From Streptomyces palmae (GTDB taxonomy: Bacteria > Actinomycetota > Actinomycetes > Streptomycetales > Streptomycetaceae): 64,000 bases of DNA. Below are positions 43,997-52,853 of the stretch, one piece after another (the stretch's first letter is position 1; the number at the start of each line of letters is the position of its first letter). A model generated the notes under the pieces. It ran no database searches. It had not been told where the DNA came from and saw only the letters and a program-made list of their open reading frames with translations. The stretch is taken from positions 1 to 64,000 of the forward strand of contig NZ_SRID01000002.1 of the NCBI RefSeq assembly GCF_004684805.1, read 5' to 3'. The position numbers and the translations under genes were made by a program.

Positions 43997-44737
43997 ATGA
44001 TCCACCGTTCGGCAGTCCGCCTGCTCAGCGCCGCCGGCGCCGCCACCACCGCGGTCGCGCTGCTCTCCGCCTGCTCCATGCTGGGGCCGGACAAGCACCG
44101 CGAGGTCAGCTACGAGGTGGGCGCACCGGTGCACAAGCTGGTCATCAAGGGGGGCACCGGGGACATACGGGTGGTCGGCGGCGGTTCGGCGGTCAACGTC
44201 ACCGAGAAGCAGAACTACAAGAGCTCCGCACCGCACACCACCCACACCACCGCCGACGGCACACTGACCCTGACCTACGACTGCCATGACTGCGGCGTCG
44301 ACTACGACGTACGGGTTCCGACCGGTACGACGGTCTCCGTCACCACGGACACCGGCGACGTGTCACTCACCGGGGTGAGCGGCTCGGCGACGGCCAGGAC
44401 CGACACCGGCGATGTGTCACTCACCGCGATGGGCGGCCCGGTGACGGCCGGCAGCAACACCGGCGACGTCTCCGGGATCCGGCTCAAGGCCGCACGGGCA
44501 CGTTTGAGCACGCAGACCGGCGGTGTCCGGGCGACGTTCAGCAACGCCCCGTCCGCCGTCCACGCCACCAGCCAGACCGGCGGAGTCCGTATCGCCGTCC
44601 CACCTGGCGCGCCGTACGCGGTCCGGGCCGAGGCTCAGACCGGCAAGGTCGACGTACGGATCGAGCAGGATGACAACAGCCCACACACCATCACGGCGAA
44701 GACCCAGACCGGCGACGTCACGGTCGAGCGGACGTGA
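43997..44737 (+). CDS. DUF4097-like beta-helix lipoprotein
   Basis: 246 residues. Signal peptide with lipobox LSAC (Cys about 26), then a repetitive beta-strand domain in which TDTGDVSLT and QTGGVRIAV-type motifs recur every ~20 residues (DUF4097/adhesin-like beta-helix). Such proteins sit on the outer face of the membrane; their role is unknown. The ATG at 43997 follows GAGGGGG. Confidence 0.82.
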   Translation: MIHRSAVRLLSAAGAATTAVALLSACSMLGPDKHREVSYEVGAPVHKLVIKGGTGDIRVVGGGSAVNVTEKQNYKSSAPHTTHTTADGTLTLTYDCHDCGVDYDVRVPTGTTVSVTTDTGDVSLTGVSGSATARTDTGDVSLTAMGGPVTAGSNTGDVSGIRLKAARARLSTQTGGVRATFSNAPSAVHATSQTGGVRIAVPPGAPYAVRAEAQTGKVDVRIEQDDNSPHTITAKTQTGDVTVERT

Positions 44738-45013
44738 GCCCGTCAGGCGTCATCCTGTGAGATGAGGCTCCGGACCGGCCCGATGACGGTGCCGGGGCGA
44801 CGGTGAACAGGCCGTCGGCGGCGGACTCGGTGGGGATCACCCCGTCCGGGCGGTCGGCCCGTGCGCCTCGTGGCCGCCATCCTTGTTCCCGCTCCGCGGC
44901 GCGGGTGCAATCCCCTCGGGCGTCCTTTGCGTATGACTTCACAAACAGCAATGGGGTTTCACCACCCATCTCGGCCCCCGCCTTCTCCCTCCGCAAGAAC
45001 ACCTGGAGTCATC

Positions 45014-45577
45014 ATGAACTCCGCCTCTGTCGCCGACGTCACCCTGCGGGGCCTGGGGGTCTGCTGCGCCGTGGGAAATGTGGTGCTGCACGGTCTCCTC
45101 GTCCCCGATCACCTTGAGGAGAAGTTCTACATCGGCCTCCTGTTCGCCGTGGGCAGTGCCGTCATGCTGGTGGTGACGGTGGGGCTGGTGACCTTGAAAC
45201 GCCCGATGGGCGCCTGGCTGACTGGCGCCTTCGTCAGCCTCGGCATGATCGTCGGTTTTCTGCTGTCGCGCACCGTCGGCCTGCCGGGCGGCTACTACGA
45301 ACCCGGTTGGGAGCTGCCATACGGCCCCCTGTCCTTGATCGTCGAGGCGGGCTTCATCCTCGCCTTTCTCGCCTGGGCGGGGCAGAGGTCGCGGCCCCGT
45401 ACTGTCCGGAGGCCGTCGGAGGCACCAGACCGTACGCGCATCGCGCCGGGTCGTCGGAGTGGAAGCACTGAGGCCGACGCCTTTCCGATCGACGTCCGAT
45501 CGGCGACGCGTCGGCGATCGGACGTCGATCGGAAACGCGCCACGTCGTCCGGCAGCTCGAGCCGAGCCGTGTTCTGA
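45014..45577 (+). CDS. Four-helix membrane protein with palindrome-encoded C-terminus
   Basis: 187 residues. Hydrophobic segments at about 9-27, 38-60, 66-88 and 98-120 give a four-helix membrane protein of unknown function. Residues after about 125 are Arg/Ser-rich and cytoplasmic; part of this tail (PIDVRSATRRRSDVDRK) is encoded by a 54-bp palindrome that seems to be inserted DNA, so the original C-terminus may have been different. The ATG at 45014 follows TGGAG. Confidence 0.6.
   Translation: MNSASVADVTLRGLGVCCAVGNVVLHGLLVPDHLEEKFYIGLLFAVGSAVMLVVTVGLVTLKRPMGAWLTGAFVSLGMIVGFLLSRTVGLPGGYYEPGWELPYGPLSLIVEAGFILAFLAWAGQRSRPRTVRRPSEAPDRTRIAPGRRSGSTEADAFPIDVRSATRRRSDVDRKRATSSGSSSRAVF
45482..45535. 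repeat. 54-bp near-perfect palindrome
   Basis: The arms TTTCCGATCGACGTCCGATC and reverse complement surround CGACGCGTCG; only one symmetric base pair (G opposite G) breaks full symmetry over 54 bases. It lies inside the 3' end of the membrane-protein gene. Much longer than typical operators, it resembles a REP-like or inserted palindromic unit. Confidence 0.85.
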
Positions 45578-45607
45578 CGGCCCACAGGCGGCCCCAGGGC
45601 AGTGCAG

Positions 45608-45644
45608 AGCCCCCCATCCGCGGCGAAACCGCGGGTGGGGGGCT
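45608..45644. terminator. Bidirectional terminator between convergent genes
   Basis: A 16-bp stem (AGCCCCCCATCCGCGG with CCGCGGGTGGGGGGCT, one G-U pair) and a CGAAA loop, between the membrane protein (+) and phosphoglycerate mutase (-). Confidence 0.85.
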
Positions 45645-45657
45645 TGACCGCTGCTGC

Positions 45658-46419
45658 CTACTTCTTCTTGCCCTGGTTCTTGACCGCTTCGATGGCGGCC
45701 TTGGCGGCCTCCGGGTCGAGGTAGGTGCCGCCGGGGACGACGGGGCGGAAGTCCGCGTCCAGCTCGTAGGAGAGCGGGATGCCGGTGGGGATGTTCAGGC
45801 CCGCGATGTCCGCGTCGGAGATCCCGTCGAGGTGCTTGACCAGCGCGCGGAGGCTGTTGCCGTGCGCGGCCACCAGGACCGTGCGGCCGGCCAGCAGGTC
45901 CGGGAGGATGCCGTCGTACCAGTACGGCAGCATGCGGTCGACGACGTCCTTGAGGCACTCGGTGCGCGGGCGCAGCTCGCTGGGGATCGACGCGTAGCGC
46001 GGGTCCTCGCTCTGCGACCACTCGGTGCCGTCCGCCAGCGCCGGCGGCGGGGTGTCGTACGAGCGGCGCCACAGCATGAACTGCTCCTCGCCGAACTCGG
46101 CCAGGGTCTGCGCCTTGTCCTTGCCCTGGAGCGCACCGTAGTGGCGCTCGTTCAGCCGCCAGGAGCGGTGGACCGGGATCCAGTGGCGGTCGGCGGTCTC
46201 CAGGGCCAGCTGCGCGGTGCGGATGGCGCGCTTCAGCAGGGAGGTGTGGAGCACGTCGGGGAGCAGGCCGGCCTCCTTGAGCAGCTCACCGCCGCGGATC
46301 GCCTCCTTCTCGCCCTTCTCGTTGAGGTTGACGTCCACCCAGCCGGTGAACAGGTTCTTCGCGTTCCATTCGCTCTCGCCGTGGCGGAGGAGGATCAGCT
46401 TGTACGGTGCGTCGGCCAT
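45658..46419 (-). CDS. gpmA: 2,3-bisphosphoglycerate-dependent phosphoglycerate mutase
   Basis: 253 residues. [18 protein letters not shown] starts the catalytic site, with phospho-His13; [18 protein letters not shown] and [18 protein letters not shown] follow the family. It interconverts 3- and 2-phosphoglycerate in glycolysis. The ATG at 46419 gives the standard MADAPYKL start. Confidence 0.95.
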   Translation of the reverse strand: MADAPYKLILLRHGESEWNAKNLFTGWVDVNLNEKGEKEAIRGGELLKEAGLLPDVLHTSLLKRAIRTAQLALETADRHWIPVHRSWRLNERHYGALQGKDKAQTLAEFGEEQFMLWRRSYDTPPPALADGTEWSQSEDPRYASIPSELRPRTECLKDVVDRMLPYWYDGILPDLLAGRTVLVAAHGNSLRALVKHLDGISDADIAGLNIPTGIPLSYELDADFRPVVPGGTYLDPEAAKAAIEAVKNQGKKK

Positions 46420-46671
46420 GCCTCTGAGCGTAGATGACACCCCGCGGGCGACCGCTGCCAGGCCGCCGGGGCCCGCCGCCGCGCCGTCCGGTGTGCGCGG
46501 CCGGTATTCCCACCGTCGGGACGTTTGACGGGTCGCGTCAATTGACTGGCGTGCGAGGAACACCGGAGCGTAAGTTACGCAGGCCGTTGGAGCCACTTAC
46601 ACCCGTCGCCGACCTGCACGGCTTCCCGTCGTGCCGATCGAGCGCGCCCGCATACCAGGGGGAGAGAACCC

Positions 46672-48021
46672 ATGTCCGCAGCCGCCGTCAGACGGGCCCT
46701 GCGAGAGAGTGTCTCGGGGCTCCCCCGGGACTTCTGGTGGCTGTGGACCAGCACCCTGATCAACCGGCTGGGCGCCTTCGTGGCCACCTTCCTGGCCCTG
46801 TACCTGACCGTGGAGCGCGGCTACTCCGCCACCTACGCCGGACTGGTCGCCGCCCTGCACGGTCTGGGCGGGGTGATCTCCTCGCTGGGTGCCGGGGTGA
46901 TGGCGGACCGGCTGGGACGCCGGCCCACCCTGCTGATCTCCCAGAGCGCGACCGCCGCCGCGGTGGCCGCGCTCGGCTTCGTCCAGCACCCGATGGCCAT
47001 CGCCGGTGTCGCCTTCCTGGTCGGCATGGCCTCCAACGCCTCCCGCCCGGCGGTCCAGGCGATGATGGCCGACATCGTGGCCCCCGAGGACCGGGTGCGG
47101 GCCTTCTCCCTGAACTACTGGGCGATCAACCTGGGCTTCGCCATCTCCTCCACCGCGGCGGGCTTCATCGCCCAGTACAGCTACCGGGCCGGCTTCCTCG
47201 GCGAGGCCGTGATGACGCTGGCCTGCGCGGTGCTGGTCTTCATCAAGCTGCCCGAGTCCCGCCCCGAGCGGGCCCCGGTCGCCGGCCCCGCCGCCGAGCC
47301 GGAGACCGGCCTGGGCACCGTGCTGCGGGACGGCCGCTTCATGAGCGTGGTGGGCCTCTCCTTCCTGATCGCCCTGATCTTCCAGCAGTCCTCGGTGGCG
47401 CTCCCGGTGACCATGGGCCTGGAGGGCTTCTCCAGCTCCGACTACGGCATGGTGATCGCGGTCAACGGCGTCCTGATCGTGGCCCTGCAACTCCCCATCA
47501 CCCGGATCATCGAACGCCGCGACGCCCGCCTGACGCTGATGGTCTCCGCGCTGCTCGCCGGATACGGCTTCGGGCTCACCGCCTTCGCGGGCTCGCTGGG
47601 CGTGTACGCGCTCACCGTCGCCGTCTGGACCCTCGCCGAGATCATCAACTCCCCCACCCAGATGGGCCTGGTGGTACGGCTCTCCCCCACCCATGCCCGC
47701 GGTCGCTACCAGGGCGTCTACACCATGTCCTGGTCGGTGGCGGCGCTGGCCGCGCCGCTGATGTCCGGTCAGATCATCGACCGCTTCGGCGCCGCCTGGC
47801 TGTGGGCCGCCTGCGCCGCGATCGGCACCCTCGCCGCCGCCGGCTACTGGCTCCTCCTGCGCACCCTGCCGACCGAACCGCGCGGGAAGGCCGCGGGTAC
47901 GGGGGCCGGTGCCGGTACGGAGGCCGGTACGGGTGCGGAGACCGGTCCCGGCAAGGAGGCCGGCGGCGCGCCGGAGGCCGGGGACGGTACCCGGTCGGAC
48001 TCGGCGTCCATGGCCTCCTGA
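46672..48021 (+). CDS. MFS transporter, drug/multidrug type
   Basis: 449 residues with 12 predicted helices. The loop between helices 2 and 3 has GVMADRLGRRPTLLI, matching the MFS GxLaDrxGrr signature, and RAFSLNYWAINLGFAI matches helix 5 of DHA1-type exporters. A roughly 60-residue Ala/Gly/Thr-rich tail follows helix 12. The substrate is unknown. The ATG at 46672 follows GGGGGAGAG. Confidence 0.9.
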   Translation: MSAAAVRRALRESVSGLPRDFWWLWTSTLINRLGAFVATFLALYLTVERGYSATYAGLVAALHGLGGVISSLGAGVMADRLGRRPTLLISQSATAAAVAALGFVQHPMAIAGVAFLVGMASNASRPAVQAMMADIVAPEDRVRAFSLNYWAINLGFAISSTAAGFIAQYSYRAGFLGEAVMTLACAVLVFIKLPESRPERAPVAGPAAEPETGLGTVLRDGRFMSVVGLSFLIALIFQQSSVALPVTMGLEGFSSSDYGMVIAVNGVLIVALQLPITRIIERRDARLTLMVSALLAGYGFGLTAFAGSLGVYALTVAVWTLAEIINSPTQMGLVVRLSPTHARGRYQGVYTMSWSVAALAAPLMSGQIIDRFGAAWLWAACAAIGTLAAAGYWLLLRTLPTEPRGKAAGTGAGAGTEAGTGAETGPGKEAGGAPEAGDGTRSDSASMAS

Positions 48022-48063
48022 CGGGCACCAGCCGCCGGTCGGTGGCATCACCCACGCATGAGA

Positions 48064-48103
48064 GGCGCCCCCGCCCGGCCCGCACGGCCCGGGCGGGGGC
48101 GCC
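48064..48103. terminator. GC-rich bidirectional terminator
   Basis: A perfect 15-bp stem (GGCGCCCCCGCCCGG and its complement) with a 10-base loop, between the MFS gene (+) and the small gene ending at 48107 (-). Confidence 0.8.
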
Positions 48104-48106
48104 GCC

Positions 48107-48361
48107 TCAACGGCGGCTTCGGTGGTCCGGCGACCGACCACGGGCATGCCGCCCGCGCCCCGGCGGGATCCGGGGTGCGATCTCGACACGGACAGGGGCC
48201 TGCCAGCACAGACAGGTGTAGGTGCCCCCGGGCTCGTCCAACGGCGGCGTGACACCGCGCTGCCCACTGGGCATCCAGGCGAAGAGCGCGACCAGGACGA
48301 GGAGGCTGACGCAGATCGCGACGACCATGCACGTCAGCAGGAAGCCGTCAGTACTCGTCAT
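48107..48361 (-). CDS. Small single-pass membrane protein, coupled to HATPase gene
   Basis: 84 residues. One hydrophobic helix near the N-terminus (FLLTCMVVAICVSLLVLVAL), then a Pro/Arg-rich cytoplasmic part with two Cys (YTCLCWQ). The ATG at 48361 lies inside the end of the HATPase gene (14-base overlap), suggesting coupled translation. Function unknown. Similar HATPase-small-protein arrangements near XRE/DUF397 genes are common in Streptomyces. Confidence 0.55.
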   Translation of the reverse strand: MTSTDGFLLTCMVVAICVSLLVLVALFAWMPSGQRGVTPPLDEPGGTYTCLCWQAPVRVEIAPRIPPGRGRHARGRSPDHRSRR

Positions 48362-48821
48362 CGGCCCTCCCGTTCGCGACGGAATCCAGCAGGAACCACA
48401 CGGACTTGCGCTCCGGGGCCGCACGGCCGTAGATGGTGGTGCCCCACAGATCGGCGTACCTGCTGACCAGCCGCAGTCCTCGGCCGTGCTCGGGGATGTC
48501 ACTCTCGTTCGCCTGCGGCACCACGACGCCTTCGGGCATGTCGTCGTGAACGTGCACGGTCAGCCTGCCGGCGGCGAGTAGGGCCTCGACCGTGATCACG
48601 GTGGTGGCGGTGTGCTTGTGCGCGTTCGCGACAAGCTCCGTCACGCACAACTTCGCAGCCTCGACAGGTTTCTCGGCGACACCCGCCGACAGCAGAAGGT
48701 TCGCGAGGAACAAGCGGGCGAGTCCCGCCATGGTCGGACTGCTCGGCCCCGTCAACGAGTAGGCGTGAAGCGGCAGTTCAGGTGGCGCCGACGGCGCCGT
48801 TAAGGCAGATGTGATCTTCAT
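48348..48821 (-). CDS. HATPase (anti-sigma/RsbW-like) regulatory kinase
   Basis: 157 residues of a GHKL ATPase domain only: N box ELVANAHKHT, G1 VHDDMPEGV and G2 GRGLRLVSRYADLWG. Such single-domain proteins act as serine kinases or anti-sigma factors in Streptomyces. The ATG at 48821 has GGGAGAGG. It is divergent from the XRE regulator across about 250 bases. Confidence 0.85.
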   Translation of the reverse strand: MKITSALTAPSAPPELPLHAYSLTGPSSPTMAGLARLFLANLLLSAGVAEKPVEAAKLCVTELVANAHKHTATTVITVEALLAAGRLTVHVHDDMPEGVVVPQANESDIPEHGRGLRLVSRYADLWGTTIYGRAAPERKSVWFLLDSVANGRADDEY

Positions 48822-49069
48822 TCGACCTCTCCCAACGCGGGTACGGCTCGCGCCGCTCACCACCGTGGCCCGGTCACCCCCCAGGGGCGCCCCACAAGAG
48901 GGCACGCGGATGACTGCACTGCGGACTTACTGGCGTGCGACGCGGTGCTGGGAAGCACCGTAGCGCGCCCGTCTCACAAGTTGTACCCCTCGGAAGCAGA
49001 AGTGATACGAGGTGGACCACTCCGAGGTACCAGGCCAAACTGAGAAGCCACATGAGAAGGGGAGGCCAG

Positions 49070-49924
49070 ATGCCACCGAGGAAGGCGCCGACCGCTCGTC
49101 AACGACGGCTGGCCGCGGAGCTTCGGAAGATGCGCGAACACGCCGGGCTCACCATAGGCGACGCCGCTCAACTCCTCAGCACAGACCGAACCACAATAAG
49201 CAATATCGAATCTGGCCGCTTTGGCGTGAGTGCCGATCGAGTGCGCACATGGTCGACGAACTACGCCTGCCCCGACGCAGCGTATGTAAATGCACTCGCC
49301 AGCATGGCCGAGGAGCGGGGAAAAGGGTGGTGGGAGCAGCACCGCACCACGCTGTCGACAAGCGCGCTTGACCTCGCCGAACTCGAATATCACGCCCGGA
49401 GCCTCACCGTTTTTCAGGTGGTATACGTCCCCGGCTTGCTTCAAACCGAGGAGTACGCACGCGCACTGTTCAGCCAGACGGTTCCCGAACTCTCCGCCAT
49501 AGAGGTCCAGCGACGAGTGTCGCATCGAATGCAACGAAAGTGCATCCTCGAGCGCTCCCCGCAAGGCACCGAGTGCACCTTCATCATCCACGAGGCAGCA
49601 CTGCGGATGCTCTTCGCGGGCCAGGATGGCCAGCGGCGCCAACTCGATCGACTCGCTGAACTCAGCGAACAAGATCGCATCACCATTCGCATCATCCCGT
49701 TCTCGGCGGGAGCGTTCCCTGGCGCGAACAGTTCCCTCACGTACGCCTCCGGACCGGTCCCGCAACTCGACACGGTATCACTCGACACGGCGCACGGATC
49801 GCTTTTCCTGGATGCCGAAAACCACCTGGAGAATTACCGCAGCATCCTGCGCCGAACGCTAAAGGTTTCCCTGGCTCCAAACGAGTCACGGGATTTCATT
49901 CACACCATGGCCAAACAACTGTGA
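49070..49924 (+). CDS. XRE-family regulator with DUF5753 domain
   Basis: 284 residues. HTH at about 14-70 (LRKMREHAGLTIGDAAQLLS ... ISNIESGRFG), then the DUF5753 effector domain 95-275 (FQVVYVPGLLQTEEYARALF; ITIRIIPFSAGAFPG). The next gene encodes the DUF397 partner, a pair known from WhiJ-type regulators of development. The ATG at 49070 follows GGGGAGG. GC is somewhat lower than in the neighbours. It probably controls the downstream RiPP operon (inference). Confidence 0.9.
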   Translation: MPPRKAPTARQRRLAAELRKMREHAGLTIGDAAQLLSTDRTTISNIESGRFGVSADRVRTWSTNYACPDAAYVNALASMAEERGKGWWEQHRTTLSTSALDLAELEYHARSLTVFQVVYVPGLLQTEEYARALFSQTVPELSAIEVQRRVSHRMQRKCILERSPQGTECTFIIHEAALRMLFAGQDGQRRQLDRLAELSEQDRITIRIIPFSAGAFPGANSSLTYASGPVPQLDTVSLDTAHGSLFLDAENHLENYRSILRRTLKVSLAPNESRDFIHTMAKQL

Positions 49925-49933
49925 AGGCACCCA

Positions 49934-50125
49934 ATGTCTGAGATCAACTGGCAAAAGTCCTCTTTTTCGGGTGACAGGGATGACTGCGTCGAGGTGGGGC
50001 AGGCCGGCGACAGCATCCTCATGCGTGAAAGCGATGAACCCCACGCGGTCATCACCACCACGCGCGAAAAGCTCGCCGCGTTTATCCTCGGAGCAAAAGC
50101 AGGCGAATTCGATCATCTGATCTAA
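49934..50125 (+). CDS. DUF397 protein, partner of the XRE regulator
   Basis: 63 residues: WQKSSFSGDRDDCVEVG and the closing AAFILGAKAGEFDHL are the DUF397 signature. It begins 9 bases after the XRE stop. Members modulate the linked WhiJ-like repressor. Confidence 0.92.
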   Translation: MSEINWQKSSFSGDRDDCVEVGQAGDSILMRESDEPHAVITTTREKLAAFILGAKAGEFDHLI

Positions 50126-50167
50126 CGCTCACCCGCCGGGACGAGCCCGGCCTGCATACGCCCGTGA

Positions 50168-50227
50168 CCCGTATCAACTGTTGGCATATGCCGTCTCTCG
50201 GATTAGACGTACAACTATTGATACGGG
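50168..50227. promoter_or_regulatory. Spaced inverted repeat upstream of the RiPP precursor gene
   Basis: CCCGTATCAA at 50168-50177 and its exact complement TTGATACGGG at 50218-50227, with 40 bases between, about 150 bases upstream of the precursor start. Candidate operator of the adjacent XRE regulator. The rest of 50126-50379 has no gene. Confidence 0.55.
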
Positions 50228-50379
50228 CCCGCGAAGAGCGCTACGGTCGCTCCACGTGCCGCCTGGGCGACCGACTGTCAGTCCTCCCCCTGCCCGAGGC
50301 ATGTGTGCCTGCGGGCAGTTCGCAGGGCCGCTCCGCTTGGACAACAGTGGGGCAACCGACAGCGAGAGGAGCACCACCA

Positions 50380-50679
50380 GTGTTAGCCGCGCTCGCCCAC
50401 CCTCTTGAGGGGTTCCCCCTCACCGCCGAAGGCGGATCCCTTCCGTACAGCAGCGAGGCCCCCACCGGCCCGAACACCCGTCCGTGGATTCTCCGCCACG
50501 TCCAGCGCCCGGACGCCACCCAGGCCATCGTCAAGCCGGCCGCGGTCTACGACGAGCAGGCGCAGATGTCCATCAGCATCTACGACGGTCCGCTGCCCTA
50601 CATGGCCACCCACAGCCCGACAGTGCCGGACGGAAACGTCAAGAATCCGCCGCCGCTGGACGAGGGCGCCAAGGACTGA
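50380..50679 (+). CDS. ATP-grasp-modified RiPP precursor peptide (graspetide family, TgmA-like)
   Basis: 99 residues. The leader contains NTRPWILRHVQRPDATQAI, typical of the region recognised by TgmB-type enzymes, and VYDEQAQMSISIYDG precedes the core. The C-terminus after about residue 74 is rich in Thr/Ser/Lys acceptors and Asp/Glu donors (THSPTVPDGNVKN, PPPLDEGAKD). GTG at 50380 follows GAGAGGA at proper spacing. Codon 2 is TTA, implying bldA control. Directly followed by its maturase. Confidence 0.88.
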   Translation: MLAALAHPLEGFPLTAEGGSLPYSSEAPTGPNTRPWILRHVQRPDATQAIVKPAAVYDEQAQMSISIYDGPLPYMATHSPTVPDGNVKNPPPLDEGAKD

Positions 50680-50680
50680 C

Positions 50681-51646
50681 ATGGGCAACATCCTCGTGAT
50701 CGCCGCCCGTGACGACTGGCCGACGGACCGCGTCGTCAAGGTGCTGGCGGACCGAGGCGCGGAGGTGTTCCGCATGGACGCCGCAGAGTTCCCGCAGCAA
50801 CTCACCCTCGCCGGGCGTATCGACGCCCGGCGAGGGTGGACCGGCGGACTCACCAACGCACACCGCGCCGTCGACCTCGCCGACATCCAGGCTGCCTACT
50901 ACCGCAGGCCCACCGCGTTCCAGCTGCCCAAGGGCATGTCCGAACCCGAGCGCAGGTTCGCCGCCGCCCAGGCGCGCGCCGGACTCGGCGGCATCATCAC
51001 CGCCCTTGACTGCCGATGGGTCTCCGACCCCGCCGCCATGTCCCGCGCCGAGTACAAGCCACTCCAGCTCGCCACCGCCCGACAGTGCGGACTCGCCGTA
51101 CCCCCGACCCTCATCACCAACAGCCCCGACGCCGTCCGGGCATTCGCCGGCGACATTGCCGGCCCGATCATCTGTAAGCCGGTCGCCTCGCCCGTACTCA
51201 TCGAGGACGACGAGCTGAAAGTCGCCTACACCCGCCGCATCACTGAGGACGACCTCGCCGACCTGCGCGGCATCGACACCACCGCCCACCTGTTCCAAGC
51301 CTGGATCGAGAAGGCATACGAGGTGCGCCTCACCGTGGCCGGCGACCGCCTGCTCGCCGCAGAAATCCACAGCACCACCAGCGCCGGCCAGACCGACTGG
51401 CGTAGCGACTACCAGTCCCTCTCCTACCGGGTCACCGACACACCGCCCGTGATCGGTGACGCGGTGCGCCGCCTCATGCGCAGGCTCAACCTCCGGTTCG
51501 GTGCCCTCGACTTCATCGTGTCTCCTGACGGGCAGTGGACGTTCCTCGAGGTCAACCCGTGCGGCGAATGGGACTGGATACAACACCGGACAGGACTACC
51601 CATCGCGGAAGCCATCGCCGACGAACTGCAAGGAGTACCCGCGTGA
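50681..51646 (+). CDS. ATP-grasp ribosomal peptide maturase (TgmB-like)
   Basis: 321 residues of the graspetide ligase type. N-terminal domain (ILVIAARDDWPTDRVVKVLA), central ATP-grasp lid (PIICKPVASPVLIEDDELKV), and a C-terminal metal site in FLEVNPCGEWDWIQHRTGLP. It links acidic side chains of the precursor to Ser/Thr/Lys side chains as esters or amides, using ATP. The ATG is one base after the precursor stop; its own stop overlaps the methyltransferase start. Confidence 0.92.
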   Translation: MGNILVIAARDDWPTDRVVKVLADRGAEVFRMDAAEFPQQLTLAGRIDARRGWTGGLTNAHRAVDLADIQAAYYRRPTAFQLPKGMSEPERRFAAAQARAGLGGIITALDCRWVSDPAAMSRAEYKPLQLATARQCGLAVPPTLITNSPDAVRAFAGDIAGPIICKPVASPVLIEDDELKVAYTRRITEDDLADLRGIDTTAHLFQAWIEKAYEVRLTVAGDRLLAAEIHSTTSAGQTDWRSDYQSLSYRVTDTPPVIGDAVRRLMRRLNLRFGALDFIVSPDGQWTFLEVNPCGEWDWIQHRTGLPIAEAIADELQGVPA

Positions 51647-52824
51647 GTACCGACCCCACGCTTGCCGACGTTCGGCCGCGACTCGGCGCTCTGGTCGACG
51701 AGCTGAGCACCGCCGGCGCGATCCGCACCCCCCGGTGGGCCGAAGTCTTCGCCTCCGTGCCACGCCACCCGTTCGTACCCCGCTGGTACAGCCAGGAGAC
51801 CAACGACAGGGGACTCACCGTCTGGCGCCTGCACTCCGCGGCTGAGGACCGCGACGCCTGGCTCGCGGCCGTCTACAGCGACCAGACCCTCGTGACCGCC
51901 CTTGACCCCGAAACCGCCGAGCAGGTGGACGAGCACGCGTGGACGGGCGTGCCCACCTCTTCCGGCACCATGCCGAGTCTGCTCGCCGGCATGGTCGAAG
52001 AACTCCTGGTCCATGACGGTCACCGGGTATGGGACGTGGGTACCGGCACCGGCTACCTCACCGCCCTACTGTGCTCCCGCGTCGGCGCTGATCTCGTCTA
52101 CTCCTCCGACGTCGATCCCCAGCTCGTCGACGCCGCCCGAGGGCGCCTCGCTCAGCTCGGCTACGAGCCGCACCTCGCAGCCTGCGACGCACGCGACGGC
52201 CATCCCGGTCCGGACGACGTCCAGTTCGACCGCACCATCGCCACCTGCTCAGTACCTGCCATCCCACAGGCATGGATCGAGCAGACGCGGCCCGGCGGCC
52301 TCATCGTGACCGACATCGCGCTCGGTATCGAAGGAGGTCTCGTCCGCGTCAGGGTCGACAAGGAACACGCCTCAGGCGCCTTCACCATCACAGGTGGCCG
52401 CTTCATGGCTGCCCGCGGCAACGCCACCACCTACCCGGCGAAGCACCGCGCCCCGTACGCGTCGGCCGTCGACACTCGCCGCACCGACGTCACGGCAGCG
52501 GACATCCGTGCGCACTACCCGTTCCGTCTCCTCCTCGCGTTCCACTTCCCGGCCGCCGAACTCGTCTACAGCATCGACGACGACACAGGCGCCATGGCTC
52601 TTCAGCTACAGCTGCCTGACGGCACCTGGGCCCGCACGCCGCTCTCCGGAGCGCAGACAGTCACCTACGGAGGGTCACCCGGGCTCTGGCAGGAGGTCGA
52701 GGAGGCGTGGCGGTGGTGGAACGAGCAGGACCGCCCCACACAAGACCGGTTCTGCTACCACCGCGACGCCGACGGCTGCGCCCACGTTCGCCACCTCCCG
52801 ACCCGCCGCCGCTGGGCACTGTGA
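51643..52824 (+). CDS. PIMT-like O-methyltransferase of the graspetide operon
   Basis: 393 residues. The N-terminal half carries a protein-L-isoaspartate methyltransferase domain with SAM motif VWDVGTGTGYLTALL at about 128-142 and an SSGTMPSLLAGM region before it. The C-terminal extension (about 250-393) is typical of the RiPP-associated class. Homologues in fuscimiditide-like pathways methylate an Asp of the grafted peptide, which then closes to an aspartimide. The GTG at 51643 overlaps the maturase stop (GTGA). Confidence 0.88.
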   Translation: MSTDPTLADVRPRLGALVDELSTAGAIRTPRWAEVFASVPRHPFVPRWYSQETNDRGLTVWRLHSAAEDRDAWLAAVYSDQTLVTALDPETAEQVDEHAWTGVPTSSGTMPSLLAGMVEELLVHDGHRVWDVGTGTGYLTALLCSRVGADLVYSSDVDPQLVDAARGRLAQLGYEPHLAACDARDGHPGPDDVQFDRTIATCSVPAIPQAWIEQTRPGGLIVTDIALGIEGGLVRVRVDKEHASGAFTITGGRFMAARGNATTYPAKHRAPYASAVDTRRTDVTAADIRAHYPFRLLLAFHFPAAELVYSIDDDTGAMALQLQLPDGTWARTPLSGAQTVTYGGSPGLWQEVEEAWRWWNEQDRPTQDRFCYHRDADGCAHVRHLPTRRRWAL

Positions 52825-52853
52825 CCAGCAACCAGGCCGGTCGGCCCGGTGGG

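Noticed and set aside
44803-45117. Small open frames between the DUF4097 and four-helix membrane protein genes
   Set aside because: No ribosome site and no conserved features; they overlap the start of the better supported membrane-protein gene.
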